Part shown: piece by piece, positions 1 through 6,186 of the stretch | Numbering within the stretch: the stretch's first letter is position 1 | Layout: every line of letters starts with the position of its first letter | NCBI GenBank assembly: GCA_902489645.1 | Contig: CABUAW010000094.1 | Coordinates: forward strand, 1-6,547 | Source: an uncultured Lachnospiraceae bacterium | GTDB taxonomy: Bacteria > Bacillota > Clostridia > Lachnospirales > Lachnospiraceae | Length of the DNA stretch: 6,547 nucleotides | Direction of reading: 5' to 3' | The notes under the pieces: model-generated | What the model was told of the DNA's origin: nothing | What the model saw: only the letters and a program-made list of their open reading frames with translations | Database searches by the model: none | Made by a program: the position numbers and the translations under genes

Positions 1-1155
1 GTACACGCCTATGGCCGAACCGAAGGAATCCACGTCGCCAATCTTATGACCCATAATAATTACCTGGTCTTTGCCAAGGATAATCTGTTTCAGCGCATGG
101 GCCTTAACACGGGCCTTAACACGGGTGCCCTTTTCCACCTGTTTCGTCTTACCGCCGTAATAGGAAATCTTATCCCCGGCCTTGACGACGGCCTGGTCTC
201 CGCCCCGGCCCAACGCCAAATCAATGGCATTCTGCGCCCAAGTATACGACTGACCGTAGGAAATGGCGTTCATGCCGACGCCGATACACATCGTCACGGA
301 CATCTCGTTGCCAATGTTAATTTCCCGCACCTCATCCAGAATGGAAAAACGACTGGACTGGATAGCCGACATATGTTTATGATTCACCACAAAGGTATAT
401 CTGTCCTTTTCCACCTTCGTAATAATGGCGTCATAAGACTGCATATATTTGGTAATCTTTCGTTCAATCAGGGCCGCCAGCAGAGAACGCCGGACTTCCT
501 CCGTACTGTTCATGGCTTCCTCAAAATTGTCCACAAAAATAATACCCGCAACCAGCTTCTGCTCCTGGTTTTCCCGGATATAACGGCGTATGTCCGTCTC
601 ATCAAACATAAACATGGCAATCAGAAGATTTTCGGGATGGTCAAATCCCACCATATCATTATGCTCTGCAAAATCTTCCACATGCATCCGGCAAAATTCT
701 GTCCGGTAATACCGGTCCTCATGGGTAATTTCAACGTAACATTTTTCCTCCATCGCCATGACCTTCTGAAAGTCCAGGGACGGAAAAACATTCTGGATAT
801 TTTTTCTCACAGCCAGATTGCCAAGCAGCCTGGTCAGGGCTTCATTCTCCCACATTAATTTTCCCGTACTGTCAAGAACCCCGTAGGGTACTTCCAGCTC
901 ATGCAGCAGTTTTTTCTGTACCTGACCGTATTGAAGCCCGAAATTGATTAATTCTTCCATAATCGCCGGTTTAGAATAGAAGGATACAGCCGCTGAAAAT
1001 ATGAGATGCACTAAAAAGAACACGCCCATCAGCGCCCCGGCCGTATGGTCGATTACCGTAACTCCCAGTGTCATAATCCCAACGATAATATTCAATATAA
1101 TCGGCCATCTCAGGTACCACTTTAAACGCCCTTTGATTTCCATATCATTTTTCAT
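1..1155 (-). CDS. gdpP: Cyclic-di-AMP phosphodiesterase GdpP/YybT family, N-terminal part (3' end outside the window)
   Basis: This membrane-bound enzyme hydrolyses the second messenger c-di-AMP, which controls potassium and osmolyte balance and cell-wall stress. The minus-strand frame is open from ATG at 1155 to the window edge (385 codons; the family usually has about 650). Visible in order: two membrane helices (about residues 16-35 and 39-60), a PAS-like region (about 80-165), a degenerate GGDEF domain (about 200-335) in which the active-site loop is replaced by EKDRY near 249-253, the family signature GRGGDQAVVK at 326-335, and the start of the DHH phosphodiesterase domain, MGHKIGDVDS, with putative metal ligands H370, D374 and D376. 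The rest of DHH and DHHA1 lie off the left edge. The start is supported by AGAGGT at 1162-1167, 6 nt upstream. The gene is divergent from the DJ-1 gene and has its own promoter. Family assignment is strong; activity cannot be judged without the C-terminus. Confidence 0.93.
   Translation of the reverse strand, partial: MKNDMEIKGRLKWYLRWPIILNIIVGIMTLGVTVIDHTAGALMGVFFLVHLIFSAAVSFYSKPAIMEELINFGLQYGQVQKKLLHELEVPYGVLDSTGKLMWENEALTRLLGNLAVRKNIQNVFPSLDFQKVMAMEEKCYVEITHEDRYYRTEFCRMHVEDFAEHNDMVGFDHPENLLIAMFMFDETDIRRYIRENQEQKLVAGIIFVDNFEEAMNSTEEVRRSLLAALIERKITKYMQSYDAIITKVEKDRYTFVVNHKHMSAIQSSRFSILDEVREINIGNEMSVTMCIGVGMNAISYGQSYTWAQNAIDLALGRGGDQAVVKAGDKISYYGGKTKQVEKGTRVKARVKAHALKQIILGKDQVIIMGHKIGDVDSFGSAIGVY
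99..125. repeat. Short 12-bp tandem repeat inside gdpP
   Basis: The unit GGGCCTTAACAC occurs twice in perfect tandem plus a three-base partial copy. On the coding strand it gives the residues RVKA-RVKA just before the DHH domain. GdpP homologues as I recall them have a similar Arg-Val-x-Ala-Arg-Val stretch of the same length here, so this looks like conserved protein sequence that happens to repeat exactly at DNA level, not a recent insertion. Copy-number change by one unit would stay in frame. Confidence 0.6.
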
Positions 1156-1157
1156 TA

Positions 1158-1197
1158 TCTTACCTCTTTTTTCTGAATAATTTCAATATAGGTAAAA
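1158..1197 (-). promoter_or_regulatory. Possible hairpin covering the gdpP ribosome binding site
   Basis: In the gdpP 5' leader, read on the minus strand, TTTTACCT (1197-1190) can pair with AGGTAAGA (1165-1158). This gives 8 pairs including one G-U, with a loop of 24 nt. The 3' arm includes part of the Shine-Dalgarno AGAGGT at 1162-1167, so the structure would partly hide the ribosome binding site. The stem is short and the loop A/T-rich, so its stability is doubtful; chance pairing is possible. Confidence 0.3.
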
Positions 1198-1211
1198 GCA
1201 ACTTATCCTAT

Positions 1212-1240
1212 ATTATAGCATTTTACGAAGTTCTGGTAAA
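1212..1240 (-). promoter_or_regulatory. Sigma-A-like promoter for gdpP
   Basis: On the minus strand, TTTACC (1240-1235) is followed after exactly 17 bp by TATAAT (1217-1212), with TGC just before it as an extended -10. Transcription should start near 1205, giving a leader of about 50 nt before the gdpP ATG at 1155. The -10 is perfect; the -35 matches TTGACA at four of six positions. Confidence 0.75.
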
Positions 1241-1252
1241 CACTTTTCTCTA

Positions 1253-1281
1253 TTTCAAAATCCGTCAATCTATAGTATAAT
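1253..1281 (+). promoter_or_regulatory. Sigma-A-like promoter for the DJ-1 / C_GCAxxG_C_C operon
   Basis: A perfect TATAAT at 1276-1281 lies 17 bp after a weak -35, TTTCAA at 1253-1258 (three of six positions). The expected start near 1288 gives a leader of roughly 33 nt. Its -35 is only 12 bp from the -35 of the divergent gdpP promoter, so the two promoters are back to back and could compete for polymerase or share a regulator. Confidence 0.6.
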
Positions 1282-1320
1282 AAGGTCACTGAGTACAATG
1301 ATTGAAAGAAGGTGACGAAT

Positions 1321-1878
1321 ATGCGTCAAGTTTGTATTTTTTTCGCTCAGGGTCTTGAAGAAATTGAGGGATTAACCGTGGTCGATTTAATGCGCCGCGC
1401 GGATATTCCGATAACTATTGTTGCCGTCGGCGATTCTCTGGAAGTCACCGGCGCCCATGGCATCCGCATTACCGCAGACCGTCTTTTTGCCGACATGGAT
1501 TTCTCAAATACGGATATGCTTGTTCTGCCGGGCGGAGCCCCTGGAACCTGCAATCTGAATGCCTGTGAGCCGCTGAAAGCTTTATTAACGGATTTTTATG
1601 ACAAAGGTAAATATATTGGCGCCATCTGCGCCGCGCCGATGATTCTCGGCCATCTGGGCTTTCTCAAAGGCCGAAAGGCGACCTGCTATCCGGGCTTTGA
1701 AAAGGATTTAATCGGGGCCGTCCATGTGACGGACGAAGCCGTCGTTGACGGCCATATCATCACAAGCCGCGGGCTCGGCACTGCCATTGAATTTGCCGCC
1801 GCCCTGATTGAGCTGCTGACCGATGCAAAGACCGCGGAGGGTATCAAAAAATCTGTAATGTATACAAAGGAGAAATAA
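1321..1878 (+). CDS. DJ-1/PfpI (ThiJ, YajL-like) family protein
   Basis: A 185-residue protein matching the usual length of DJ-1/YajL proteins, which act as cytoplasmic cysteine-dependent chaperones, glyoxalases or proposed deglycases protecting against reactive carbonyl and oxidative stress. The start is LAQG-like, here FFAQGLEEIEG, with E16 corresponding to the conserved Glu (E18 in human DJ-1). VLPGG is at 68-72 and the nucleophile elbow AICAAP at 101-106 carries C103, equivalent to DJ-1 C106. TSRGLGTAIEFA (148-159) matches the conserved C-terminal TSRGPGT region. At the DJ-1 His126 region it has TCYPGF (121-126), with Tyr instead of His, so a PfpI-type protease triad is not supported. The ATG at 1321 is chosen over GTG at 1312 because AAGGTG (1309-1314) lies 6 nt before it and overlaps the GTG. 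First gene of a two-gene operon. The family is certain, the exact reaction is not. Confidence 0.92.
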   Translation: MRQVCIFFAQGLEEIEGLTVVDLMRRADIPITIVAVGDSLEVTGAHGIRITADRLFADMDFSNTDMLVLPGGAPGTCNLNACEPLKALLTDFYDKGKYIGAICAAPMILGHLGFLKGRKATCYPGFEKDLIGAVHVTDEAVVDGHIITSRGLGTAIEFAAALIELLTDAKTAEGIKKSVMYTKEK

Positions 1879-1880
1879 TT

Positions 1881-2291
1881 ATGTCCGACAGAATTGCCAA
1901 AGCATTGGAAAACCATGATAAAAGTTATAACTGCTGTCAGTCCGTTGCCTGCGCCTTCTGTGATTTGGTCGGCGTGGACGAAGAAACCATGTTCAAGGCC
2001 GGAGAGGCCTTCGGTTTGGGCATGGGCGGTATGAACGGCACCTGCGGCGCCATTGCCGGAGCAGTCCTTCTGGCCGGTTTTAAAAACAGTTCCGCAAATC
2101 TGGAAAAACCGGATTCCAAAGGCGCAACCTACAAGCTCTCCGCCGCCATTGTCAAAGAATTCCTGGAAAAAAACGGCGCTATCGCCTGCCGGGATTTAAA
2201 AGGCGTTGACAGCGGAAACGTGCTGCGTTCCTGCCCGGGATGTATCGAAGACGCCGCACGAATCGCCGAAAAAATTCTTGACCTGAAATAA
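1881..2291 (+). CDS. C_GCAxxG_C_C family redox-type protein
   Basis: A 136-residue soluble protein with the cysteine pattern that defines the C_GCAxxG_C_C family: NCCQSV at 17-22, GTCGAIAG at 53-60 (C55), CRDLKG at 103-108, and CPGC at 118-121. Seven or more cysteines, including C18, C19, C24, C27, C55, C103, C118 and C121, in such a short protein suggest metal or Fe-S binding or thiol redox chemistry. The family's biochemical function is not established to my knowledge. There is no signal peptide or membrane segment. AAGGAG at 1867-1872 lies inside the last codons of the DJ-1 gene, 8 nt from this ATG, and only 2 bp separate the genes. Translation of the pair is therefore likely coupled, and a shared role in thiol or redox stress is inferred. 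Followed by the terminator at 2298. Confidence 0.9.
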   Translation: MSDRIAKALENHDKSYNCCQSVACAFCDLVGVDEETMFKAGEAFGLGMGGMNGTCGAIAGAVLLAGFKNSSANLEKPDSKGATYKLSAAIVKEFLEKNGAIACRDLKGVDSGNVLRSCPGCIEDAARIAEKILDLK

Positions 2292-2297
2292 GTACAG

Positions 2298-2358
2298 AAA
2301 AACCGCTGCAGTCCGGTCTGTTCCTTCTCGCAAGAACACCACCTGTGCAGCGGTTTTT
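2298..2358. terminator. Bidirectional intrinsic terminator between convergent operons
   Basis: AAAAACCGCTGCA (2298-2310) is the exact reverse complement of TGCAGCGGTTTTT (2346-2358), a 13-bp outer stem whose A and T tracts provide a U-tail on either strand. The 35-nt interior can form a second hairpin: TGTTC (2319-2323) pairs with GAACA (2334-2338), and GGT (2315-2317) with ACC (2341-2343). It starts 6 nt after the stop of the C_GCAxxG_C_C gene and abuts the stop of the convergent CapA-like gene, so it can end both transcripts. Confidence 0.85.
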
Positions 2359-3684
2359 TCAGAATAAAATATGAATCAGGCCATCGGCCTCGTCATAAAT
2401 CAGCTTTGTCCCATAGGGTTCACTATATGCGGTCAGATTCGCCGCAATCGTCCGGGCCGTCTCCGGCGACGCTATTTTAGGGAGTCCCCGGTCCAAAACC
2501 CGCTCGGACGCCATACAAAGGTCTATCGGAAGAAGCGTAAAGGAATTCCCTGTCTCCGTCCGTTCAATCTGAAGCAGACAGTTTTCCGAGAATCTGCGTT
2601 CCGCATTAAAACCGATGAAATTTCCGTCTTTGTCCTTCGCCCGGTTTGCGTGCAAATCCGACGGACGGCTATTTGCATCATAACCATAGCTTTCGTACAT
2701 TTCCGGGGCAATTATCGACTCACCCGCCTCAAACTCCATCAACAAACTGCCGAGATTATAAAAAATCGGACGTCCATGATACATTTCCACGCCCCGCAGA
2801 AAATGCGCGCCGTGGCCAACGACCACATCCGCTCCCGCATCAATGGCGTCACGGGCCATTTTTTCAATAAATTCCGGCGGTCTGGAAGCGTACCAGTTTT
2901 CATTCATCCCCTCATGGGTATGTAAACTGAAAATCGTTAAATCGGAACGTTTTGAGGCGTCCCTGATACTTTTAAGTATCTCCGACGCATCCTTTTCATT
3001 CACATAGGTACGGACATATGCTTTTTCGCCCCGCTCAATTTGAAGGCACCCTTCAAATAACGAGCCAAACCGAAAAGCATCCTTTCCCTGGGGCGGATAG
3101 GTTTCCACCCGGCAGCCCTCGTCCATACTTTCCCGCGTTCCAAGAGCCATATCAATCCGGTGAAGCTGCTCAAACAGCTCGTCCGGCAGCACATAAGAGT
3201 GCCCCCAGCGCAGCGGATTGGAACCCGGACGGGCCGCCACGCCCGCACCGTCGTCGCTGGCCGCAAAGGCCTCCGACCGGGTCGATGACGTCGCCACGAT
3301 TGCCACACGGCCCCCGGCCGTATCAAGGAACTTCGGCAGCCGGGCTTCTTTCAGATTCCGTCCGACGCCGCAGGGAATAAGGCGGCGCTTTTCGGCAGCA
3401 TTCATTGTATCCAATACCCCCTGCCAGCCATAATCTCCGGTATGGTTATTTACAAAACCAATCATCTGTATATTTAAATCTGCAAATTCATCCAGGGTTG
3501 CCGGACGAACCGACGTCATATACCCCCGCCCGCAGGCCGGCGGCGTCCCCGGTTCCGGCGTACAAAACTCGGCATTGGTAAATGCTCCGTCCGCCTCAAG
3601 GAACCAATCCACCAGTTTTTTATCCAAACGTTTTACAAGATTGCGGCTTGAAAAAAGTGAATCTCCGCATACAATAAAACGCAT
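2359..3684 (-). CDS. CapA-like (PGA_cap) metallophosphatase-fold protein
   Basis: A 441-residue protein of the CapA/PgsA-type branch of the calcineurin-like metallophosphatase fold. CapA itself is needed for poly-gamma-glutamate capsule, but many relatives have no known substrate. Candidate metal-site motifs appear in family order: GDS at 7-9, TNAEF at 36-40, GFVNNHTGDYG at 76-86 (N80, H81), SLHTHEG at 253-259, and VGHGAHFLRGVE at 289-300 followed by PIFYNLGS at 306-313. The N-terminus goes straight into the first catalytic strand (MRFIVCGDS), with no signal peptide or membrane anchor, so it is predicted cytoplasmic, unlike classical CapA. No capB or capC ligase genes are nearby. ATG 3684 has GGGAGGA (3691-3697) 6 nt upstream. 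It lies 21 nt after the ABC ATPase gene with no promoter visible, so it is probably the last gene of that operon. Family confident; substrate unknown. Confidence 0.85.
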   Translation of the reverse strand: MRFIVCGDSLFSSRNLVKRLDKKLVDWFLEADGAFTNAEFCTPEPGTPPACGRGYMTSVRPATLDEFADLNIQMIGFVNNHTGDYGWQGVLDTMNAAEKRRLIPCGVGRNLKEARLPKFLDTAGGRVAIVATSSTRSEAFAASDDGAGVAARPGSNPLRWGHSYVLPDELFEQLHRIDMALGTRESMDEGCRVETYPPQGKDAFRFGSLFEGCLQIERGEKAYVRTYVNEKDASEILKSIRDASKRSDLTIFSLHTHEGMNENWYASRPPEFIEKMARDAIDAGADVVVGHGAHFLRGVEMYHGRPIFYNLGSLLMEFEAGESIIAPEMYESYGYDANSRPSDLHANRAKDKDGNFIGFNAERRFSENCLLQIERTETGNSFTLLPIDLCMASERVLDRGLPKIASPETARTIAANLTAYSEPYGTKLIYDEADGLIHILF

Positions 3685-3705
3685 ATTTTTTCCTCCCTTT
3701 GACTT

Positions 3706-4443
3706 TTAATGTGCAAGCATATTTTTGAGAAATTGTTTTGTCCGCTCTTCTTTCGTATGCTCAAAAATATCTGACGGCGTTCCGATTTCCATAATATTTC
3801 CATCGGCAAAAAAAGCCACCCTGTCGGACACATCCCGTGCAAACGCCATTTCATGGGTAACAATAATCATTGTAAGCCCCTGCTCGGCGATAGAACGGAT
3901 AACATCGAGAACCCCTCCGACCATCTCCGGGTCCAGGGCCGATGTCGGTTCATCCAAAAGCATGACCTTCGGTTCAATAGCCAGCGCCCGGGCAATGCCT
4001 ACGCGCTGCTGCTGTCCGCCGGATAATTGATGCGGGTAATAATTTAACCGGTCCGACAGGCCAACCCGTTCCAGTTGGGTCTCCGCAATCGCCTTCGCCT
4101 CCGCCGGGCTCTTGCCCTGAACGACCGTCAGCGCCTCCATGACATTCTCCAAAGCTGTCCGGTGCCGAAACAGATTATAGGACTGGAATACCATCGCCGT
4201 ATTCCGGCAGAGGGCCAGGATATCCTTCTTATCCGCCTTTTTTGTGTCCACACGTATATCATCCAGCGTAATAATTCCCGAATCCGCAGGCTCCAGAAAG
4301 TTAATTGTCCGCAGGAACGTGGATTTGCCGCTTCCGCTGGCTCCGATGATGGAAACAACCTCGCCCGTATTCACGGTCAGGTCCACACCCTGAAGCACAT
4401 GATTTCTGCCAAAAGACTTCTCAATACCTTCAAGACTTATCAT
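3706..4443 (-). CDS. Polar amino acid ABC transporter ATP-binding protein (GlnQ/TcyC type)
   Basis: The ATPase that powers import through the adjacent permease, acting at the inner face of the membrane. With start at 4443 it has 245 residues, the normal length for this subfamily. All ABC motifs are intact: Walker A GASGSGKST (34-42), Q-loop Q87 in VFQSYNLF, signature LSGGQQQR (140-147), Walker B VMLLDEPTS (160-168) and the switch histidine H197 in THEMAF. The THEMxFAR segment and overall length are typical of the polar amino acid uptake family. The frame is open further upstream, to 4506, but ATG 4443 is preferred because AAGGTGG (4450-4456) sits 6 nt before it and the protein then begins at the first beta strand. 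The start overlaps the last 14 bases of the permease gene, indicating translational coupling. Substrate cannot be read from an ATPase. Confidence 0.95.
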   Translation of the reverse strand: MISLEGIEKSFGRNHVLQGVDLTVNTGEVVSIIGASGSGKSTFLRTINFLEPADSGIITLDDIRVDTKKADKKDILALCRNTAMVFQSYNLFRHRTALENVMEALTVVQGKSPAEAKAIAETQLERVGLSDRLNYYPHQLSGGQQQRVGIARALAIEPKVMLLDEPTSALDPEMVGGVLDVIRSIAEQGLTMIIVTHEMAFARDVSDRVAFFADGNIMEIGTPSDIFEHTKEERTKQFLKNMLAH

Positions 4444-5158
4444 CGTCTTCCACCTTCCTTTCAAGAATATTAAATTTCTTTTCCAGCTTGTGTACGGCAA
4501 ACTCAATAAGAATACACAATACCCAATATAACAGCGCCAGACCTATATAAGATTCAAAAAACCGCATATTTCTTCCGGCAATGACCTTCGTCCGTCCCGT
4601 CATTTCCATAACGCCGATGGTAAATGCCAGAGACGTCGATTTAACAAGGCTAATCAGACTGTTTCCGAGATTCGGAATCGCAACAATCATTGCCTGCGGT
4701 AAAATTACCCGGCGCATCGTCTGTCCGCCCGTCATACCGATGGAATGGGCCGCCTCGATATCCTTTTTGTCAACCGAAAGAATGGCCGCGCGGATAGACT
4801 CGGCCATATAAGCCGCCTCATTAAAAGAAAAAGCTACAAAAACAAATGCCATACTCGGTATTTTATTTATACTGAAAGACGTGCCGAATTCATAATTCAA
4901 TATATTCAGCACCATCGGAATACCATAATAAGACAAGAAAATCTGAACCAGCAGCGGTGTACCGCGTATAAAAGAAATATAAAGCGTTGCCAACTGGGAC
5001 AGTACCGCCCACTTTTTAATACGGAAAAGTGCAAGCAAAAACCCCAAAATTATACCAATCACCGCTGCGACAACAGCAATCTCCAGCGTTACCGGAATTG
5101 ACGGAATCAATTCTTTGATTGCGCTGCCTATGGCAGAGGGTTTAAAAATATTTTCCAC
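4430..5158 (-). CDS. Polar amino acid ABC transporter permease (HisM/TcyB-TcyL type)
   Basis: The membrane channel subunit of the importer, 242 residues, with about five membrane helices (roughly 22-45, 56-78, 101-121, 157-182 and 204-223). The family motif RGTPLLVQ is at 65-72. The EAA loop, which contacts the ATPase, runs EAAHSIGMTGGQ from 135, with G141 and ILPQA at 152-156. Because only one permease gene is present, the channel is probably a homodimer. The KSTSLAFTIGV segment (173-183) and C-terminal region remind me of cystine-type permeases, but that is weak evidence. Translation starts at GTG (5158-5156), not ATG: AGGTGA at 5165-5170 is 6 nt upstream, and no in-frame ATG occurs until deep in the protein. 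It ends in a charged tail (ERKVEDDDKS) whose codons overlap the ATPase start. Confidence 0.95.
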   Translation of the reverse strand: MENIFKPSAIGSAIKELIPSIPVTLEIAVVAAVIGIILGFLLALFRIKKWAVLSQLATLYISFIRGTPLLVQIFLSYYGIPMVLNILNYEFGTSFSINKIPSMAFVFVAFSFNEAAYMAESIRAAILSVDKKDIEAAHSIGMTGGQTMRRVILPQAMIVAIPNLGNSLISLVKSTSLAFTIGVMEMTGRTKVIAGRNMRFFESYIGLALLYWVLCILIEFAVHKLEKKFNILERKVEDDDKS

Positions 5159-5164
5159 AATACG

Positions 5165-5170
5165 TCACCT
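5165..5170 (-). promoter_or_regulatory. Ribosome binding site fixing the GTG start of the permease
   Basis: AGGTGA on the minus strand lies 6 nt before GTG at 5158. It lies 5 nt downstream of the U-tract of the intercistronic hairpin at 5176-5217, so transcripts that stop at the hairpin lack this site, and folding of the hairpin may influence ribosome access on read-through transcripts. Confidence 0.7.
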
Positions 5171-5175
5171 ATCCT

Positions 5176-5217
5176 AAAAAAATCCCTGCTGAAGCTTCAC
5201 ATCGTTTCAACAGGGAT
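5176..5217 (-). terminator. Intercistronic terminator-like hairpin between binding-protein and permease genes
   Basis: On the minus strand ATCCCTGTTGAA (5217-5206) pairs with TTCAGCAGGGAT (5193-5182). This gives 12 pairs with one G-U wobble and a 12-nt loop, followed directly by a run of seven T (5182-5176). It sits in the 81-bp gap, 22 nt after the binding-protein stop codon. This is the form of an intrinsic terminator inside an operon. Partial termination, or protection of the upstream mRNA from 3' exonucleases, would yield more binding protein than permease and ATPase. Confidence 0.8.
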
Positions 5218-5239
5218 GGGTTGTCAAATATCAAGGGTT

Positions 5240-6115
5240 TTAATCCTGAGGAACATAATCTTCGCCGAAGTATTTCACACTCAGTTCGGAAAGTGTGCCG
5301 TCGGCTTTAATCTCTTCCAATGCTTCATCAAATTCTGCCTGCAAATCGGTTTCATCTTTGCTATATAAAATCCATGCTTCCGGAATTTCAATTTCATCTG
5401 CATTCGGTATTTCGTAAACATTGTATTCATAACCATATTCTTCCGTTACGTTAGTAACATAGGTCAGGTTATAAATGCAGGCATCATAACGTCCATTATA
5501 AAGGTCAACCAATGCTTCACTGGCGTCCGCATCCGTATACTGGATATCAATCGGATTATCCGGATTTAATTCATTATAGCTTTCCATAAACAACGCATTC
5601 GCGCGTCCGGAGCCGCCAGGAACCTTTTTGCCGCCAAGGTCTTCAATGGCCTGAATATCCGTATTATCTTTCGCCGTAATCAATACGATTTTATTCTTGA
5701 AATATGGTTTTGTACTGAAAAGATATTTTTCTTCTCTTTCCGGTTTCTTGGAAATATTTCCAATAATCAAATTGTAACGTCCGGAATCAAGACCGGCAAA
5801 CAAAGATTCGAACTCTGTAATTTCGTATTCCAGAGTATAGCCCAGGCGTTCAGCCATTTCATTCAGCATATCAATCTCATACCCCGTCAGATTGCCGTCT
5901 TCATCAACATAATTGTACGGTATCGGAGTGCCGGCCACGGCAACAACTAATGTTTTGTCCTCCGAAGCTTCTCCGGCCGTCGTTTCCTCTGCGCTGCTCT
6001 CAGCGGTTTCAGCCGTTGTCGAACTTTTTGCATCGTTACCCCCGCAGGCCGTCAGCGCCATCACTGTTGTCACAGCCAAAAGGCAGGCAGCCGCTTTTTT
6101 CATTATTTTTTTCAT
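5240..6115 (-). CDS. Amino acid ABC transporter substrate-binding lipoprotein (SBP_bac_3 family, possibly cystine)
   Basis: The extracellular receptor of the importer, 291 residues. A lipoprotein signal peptide has lysines at 2, 3, 6 and 7, a hydrophobic core, and lipobox LTAC with C24 as the lipidated residue. Residues 25-54 form a Ser/Thr/Ala/Glu-rich linker. The type-3 solute-binding fold follows: LVVAVAGTPIPYNYV at 56-70, GYEIDMLNEMAERLG at 78-92, and SKKPEREEKYLFSTKPYF at 122-139, where R127 is in the position that usually holds the ligand carboxylate. The second-lobe element YNGRYDACIYNL follows at 206-217. In many relatives an Asp closes that last element and holds the ligand amino group; here I see Asn216, which may change specificity. 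ATG 6115 is followed by a second in-frame ATG at 6103; the first is preferred because GGGG (6120-6123) and GAGAGGA (6127-6133) precede it. It is the first gene of the operon, with two promoters. Family certain; cystine specificity is a guess. Confidence 0.94.
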   Translation of the reverse strand: MKKIMKKAAACLLAVTTVMALTACGGNDAKSSTTAETAESSAEETTAGEASEDKTLVVAVAGTPIPYNYVDEDGNLTGYEIDMLNEMAERLGYTLEYEITEFESLFAGLDSGRYNLIIGNISKKPEREEKYLFSTKPYFKNKIVLITAKDNTDIQAIEDLGGKKVPGGSGRANALFMESYNELNPDNPIDIQYTDADASEALVDLYNGRYDACIYNLTYVTNVTEEYGYEYNVYEIPNADEIEIPEAWILYSKDETDLQAEFDEALEEIKADGTLSELSVKYFGEDYVPQD

Positions 6116-6156
6116 TTTTCCCCGTTTCCTCTCTTTCGTTCATAAACTGTGCATAT

Positions 6157-6186
6157 ATTATACGCTTTTACACCACAATTTGTCAA
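6157..6186 (-). promoter_or_regulatory. Proximal promoter of the ABC transporter operon
   Basis: On the minus strand a perfect TTGACA (6186-6181) and a perfect TATAAT (6162-6157) are separated by 18 bp, one more than optimal. The expected start near 6150 gives a leader of about 35 nt before the binding-protein ATG. Confidence 0.85.

Noticed and set aside
99..125. Tandem repeat in gdpP as a recent duplication or phase-variable site
   Set aside because: Homologues appear to have an Arg-Val-x-Ala-Arg-Val stretch of equal length here, and the 12-bp unit cannot shift the frame.
46..858. A 270-codon open frame on the plus strand
   Set aside because: It is antisense to gdpP, whose minus-strand frame carries PAS, GRGGDQAVVK and DHH motifs. 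The plus-strand translation has no recognisable domain and no convincing ribosome binding site.
1312..1320. GTG at 1312 as start of the DJ-1 gene
   Set aside because: It lies within the AAGGTG ribosome binding site serving ATG 1321, and family members begin at the residue encoded there.
2371..2925. A 184-codon open frame on the plus strand
   Set aside because: Antisense to the CapA-like gene, starting just after a strong terminator; its translation is basic and unlike any family, a shadow of the real gene.
2359..3684. Poly-gamma-glutamate capsule locus
   Set aside because: No CapB, CapC or CapE gene is adjacent, and the CapA-like protein lacks an export signal, so capsule synthesis is not supported.
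4075..5101. Plus-strand open frames opposite the ATPase and permease genes
   Set aside because: The minus strand encodes intact ABC motifs and helices through this whole stretch; the antisense frames have no motif support.
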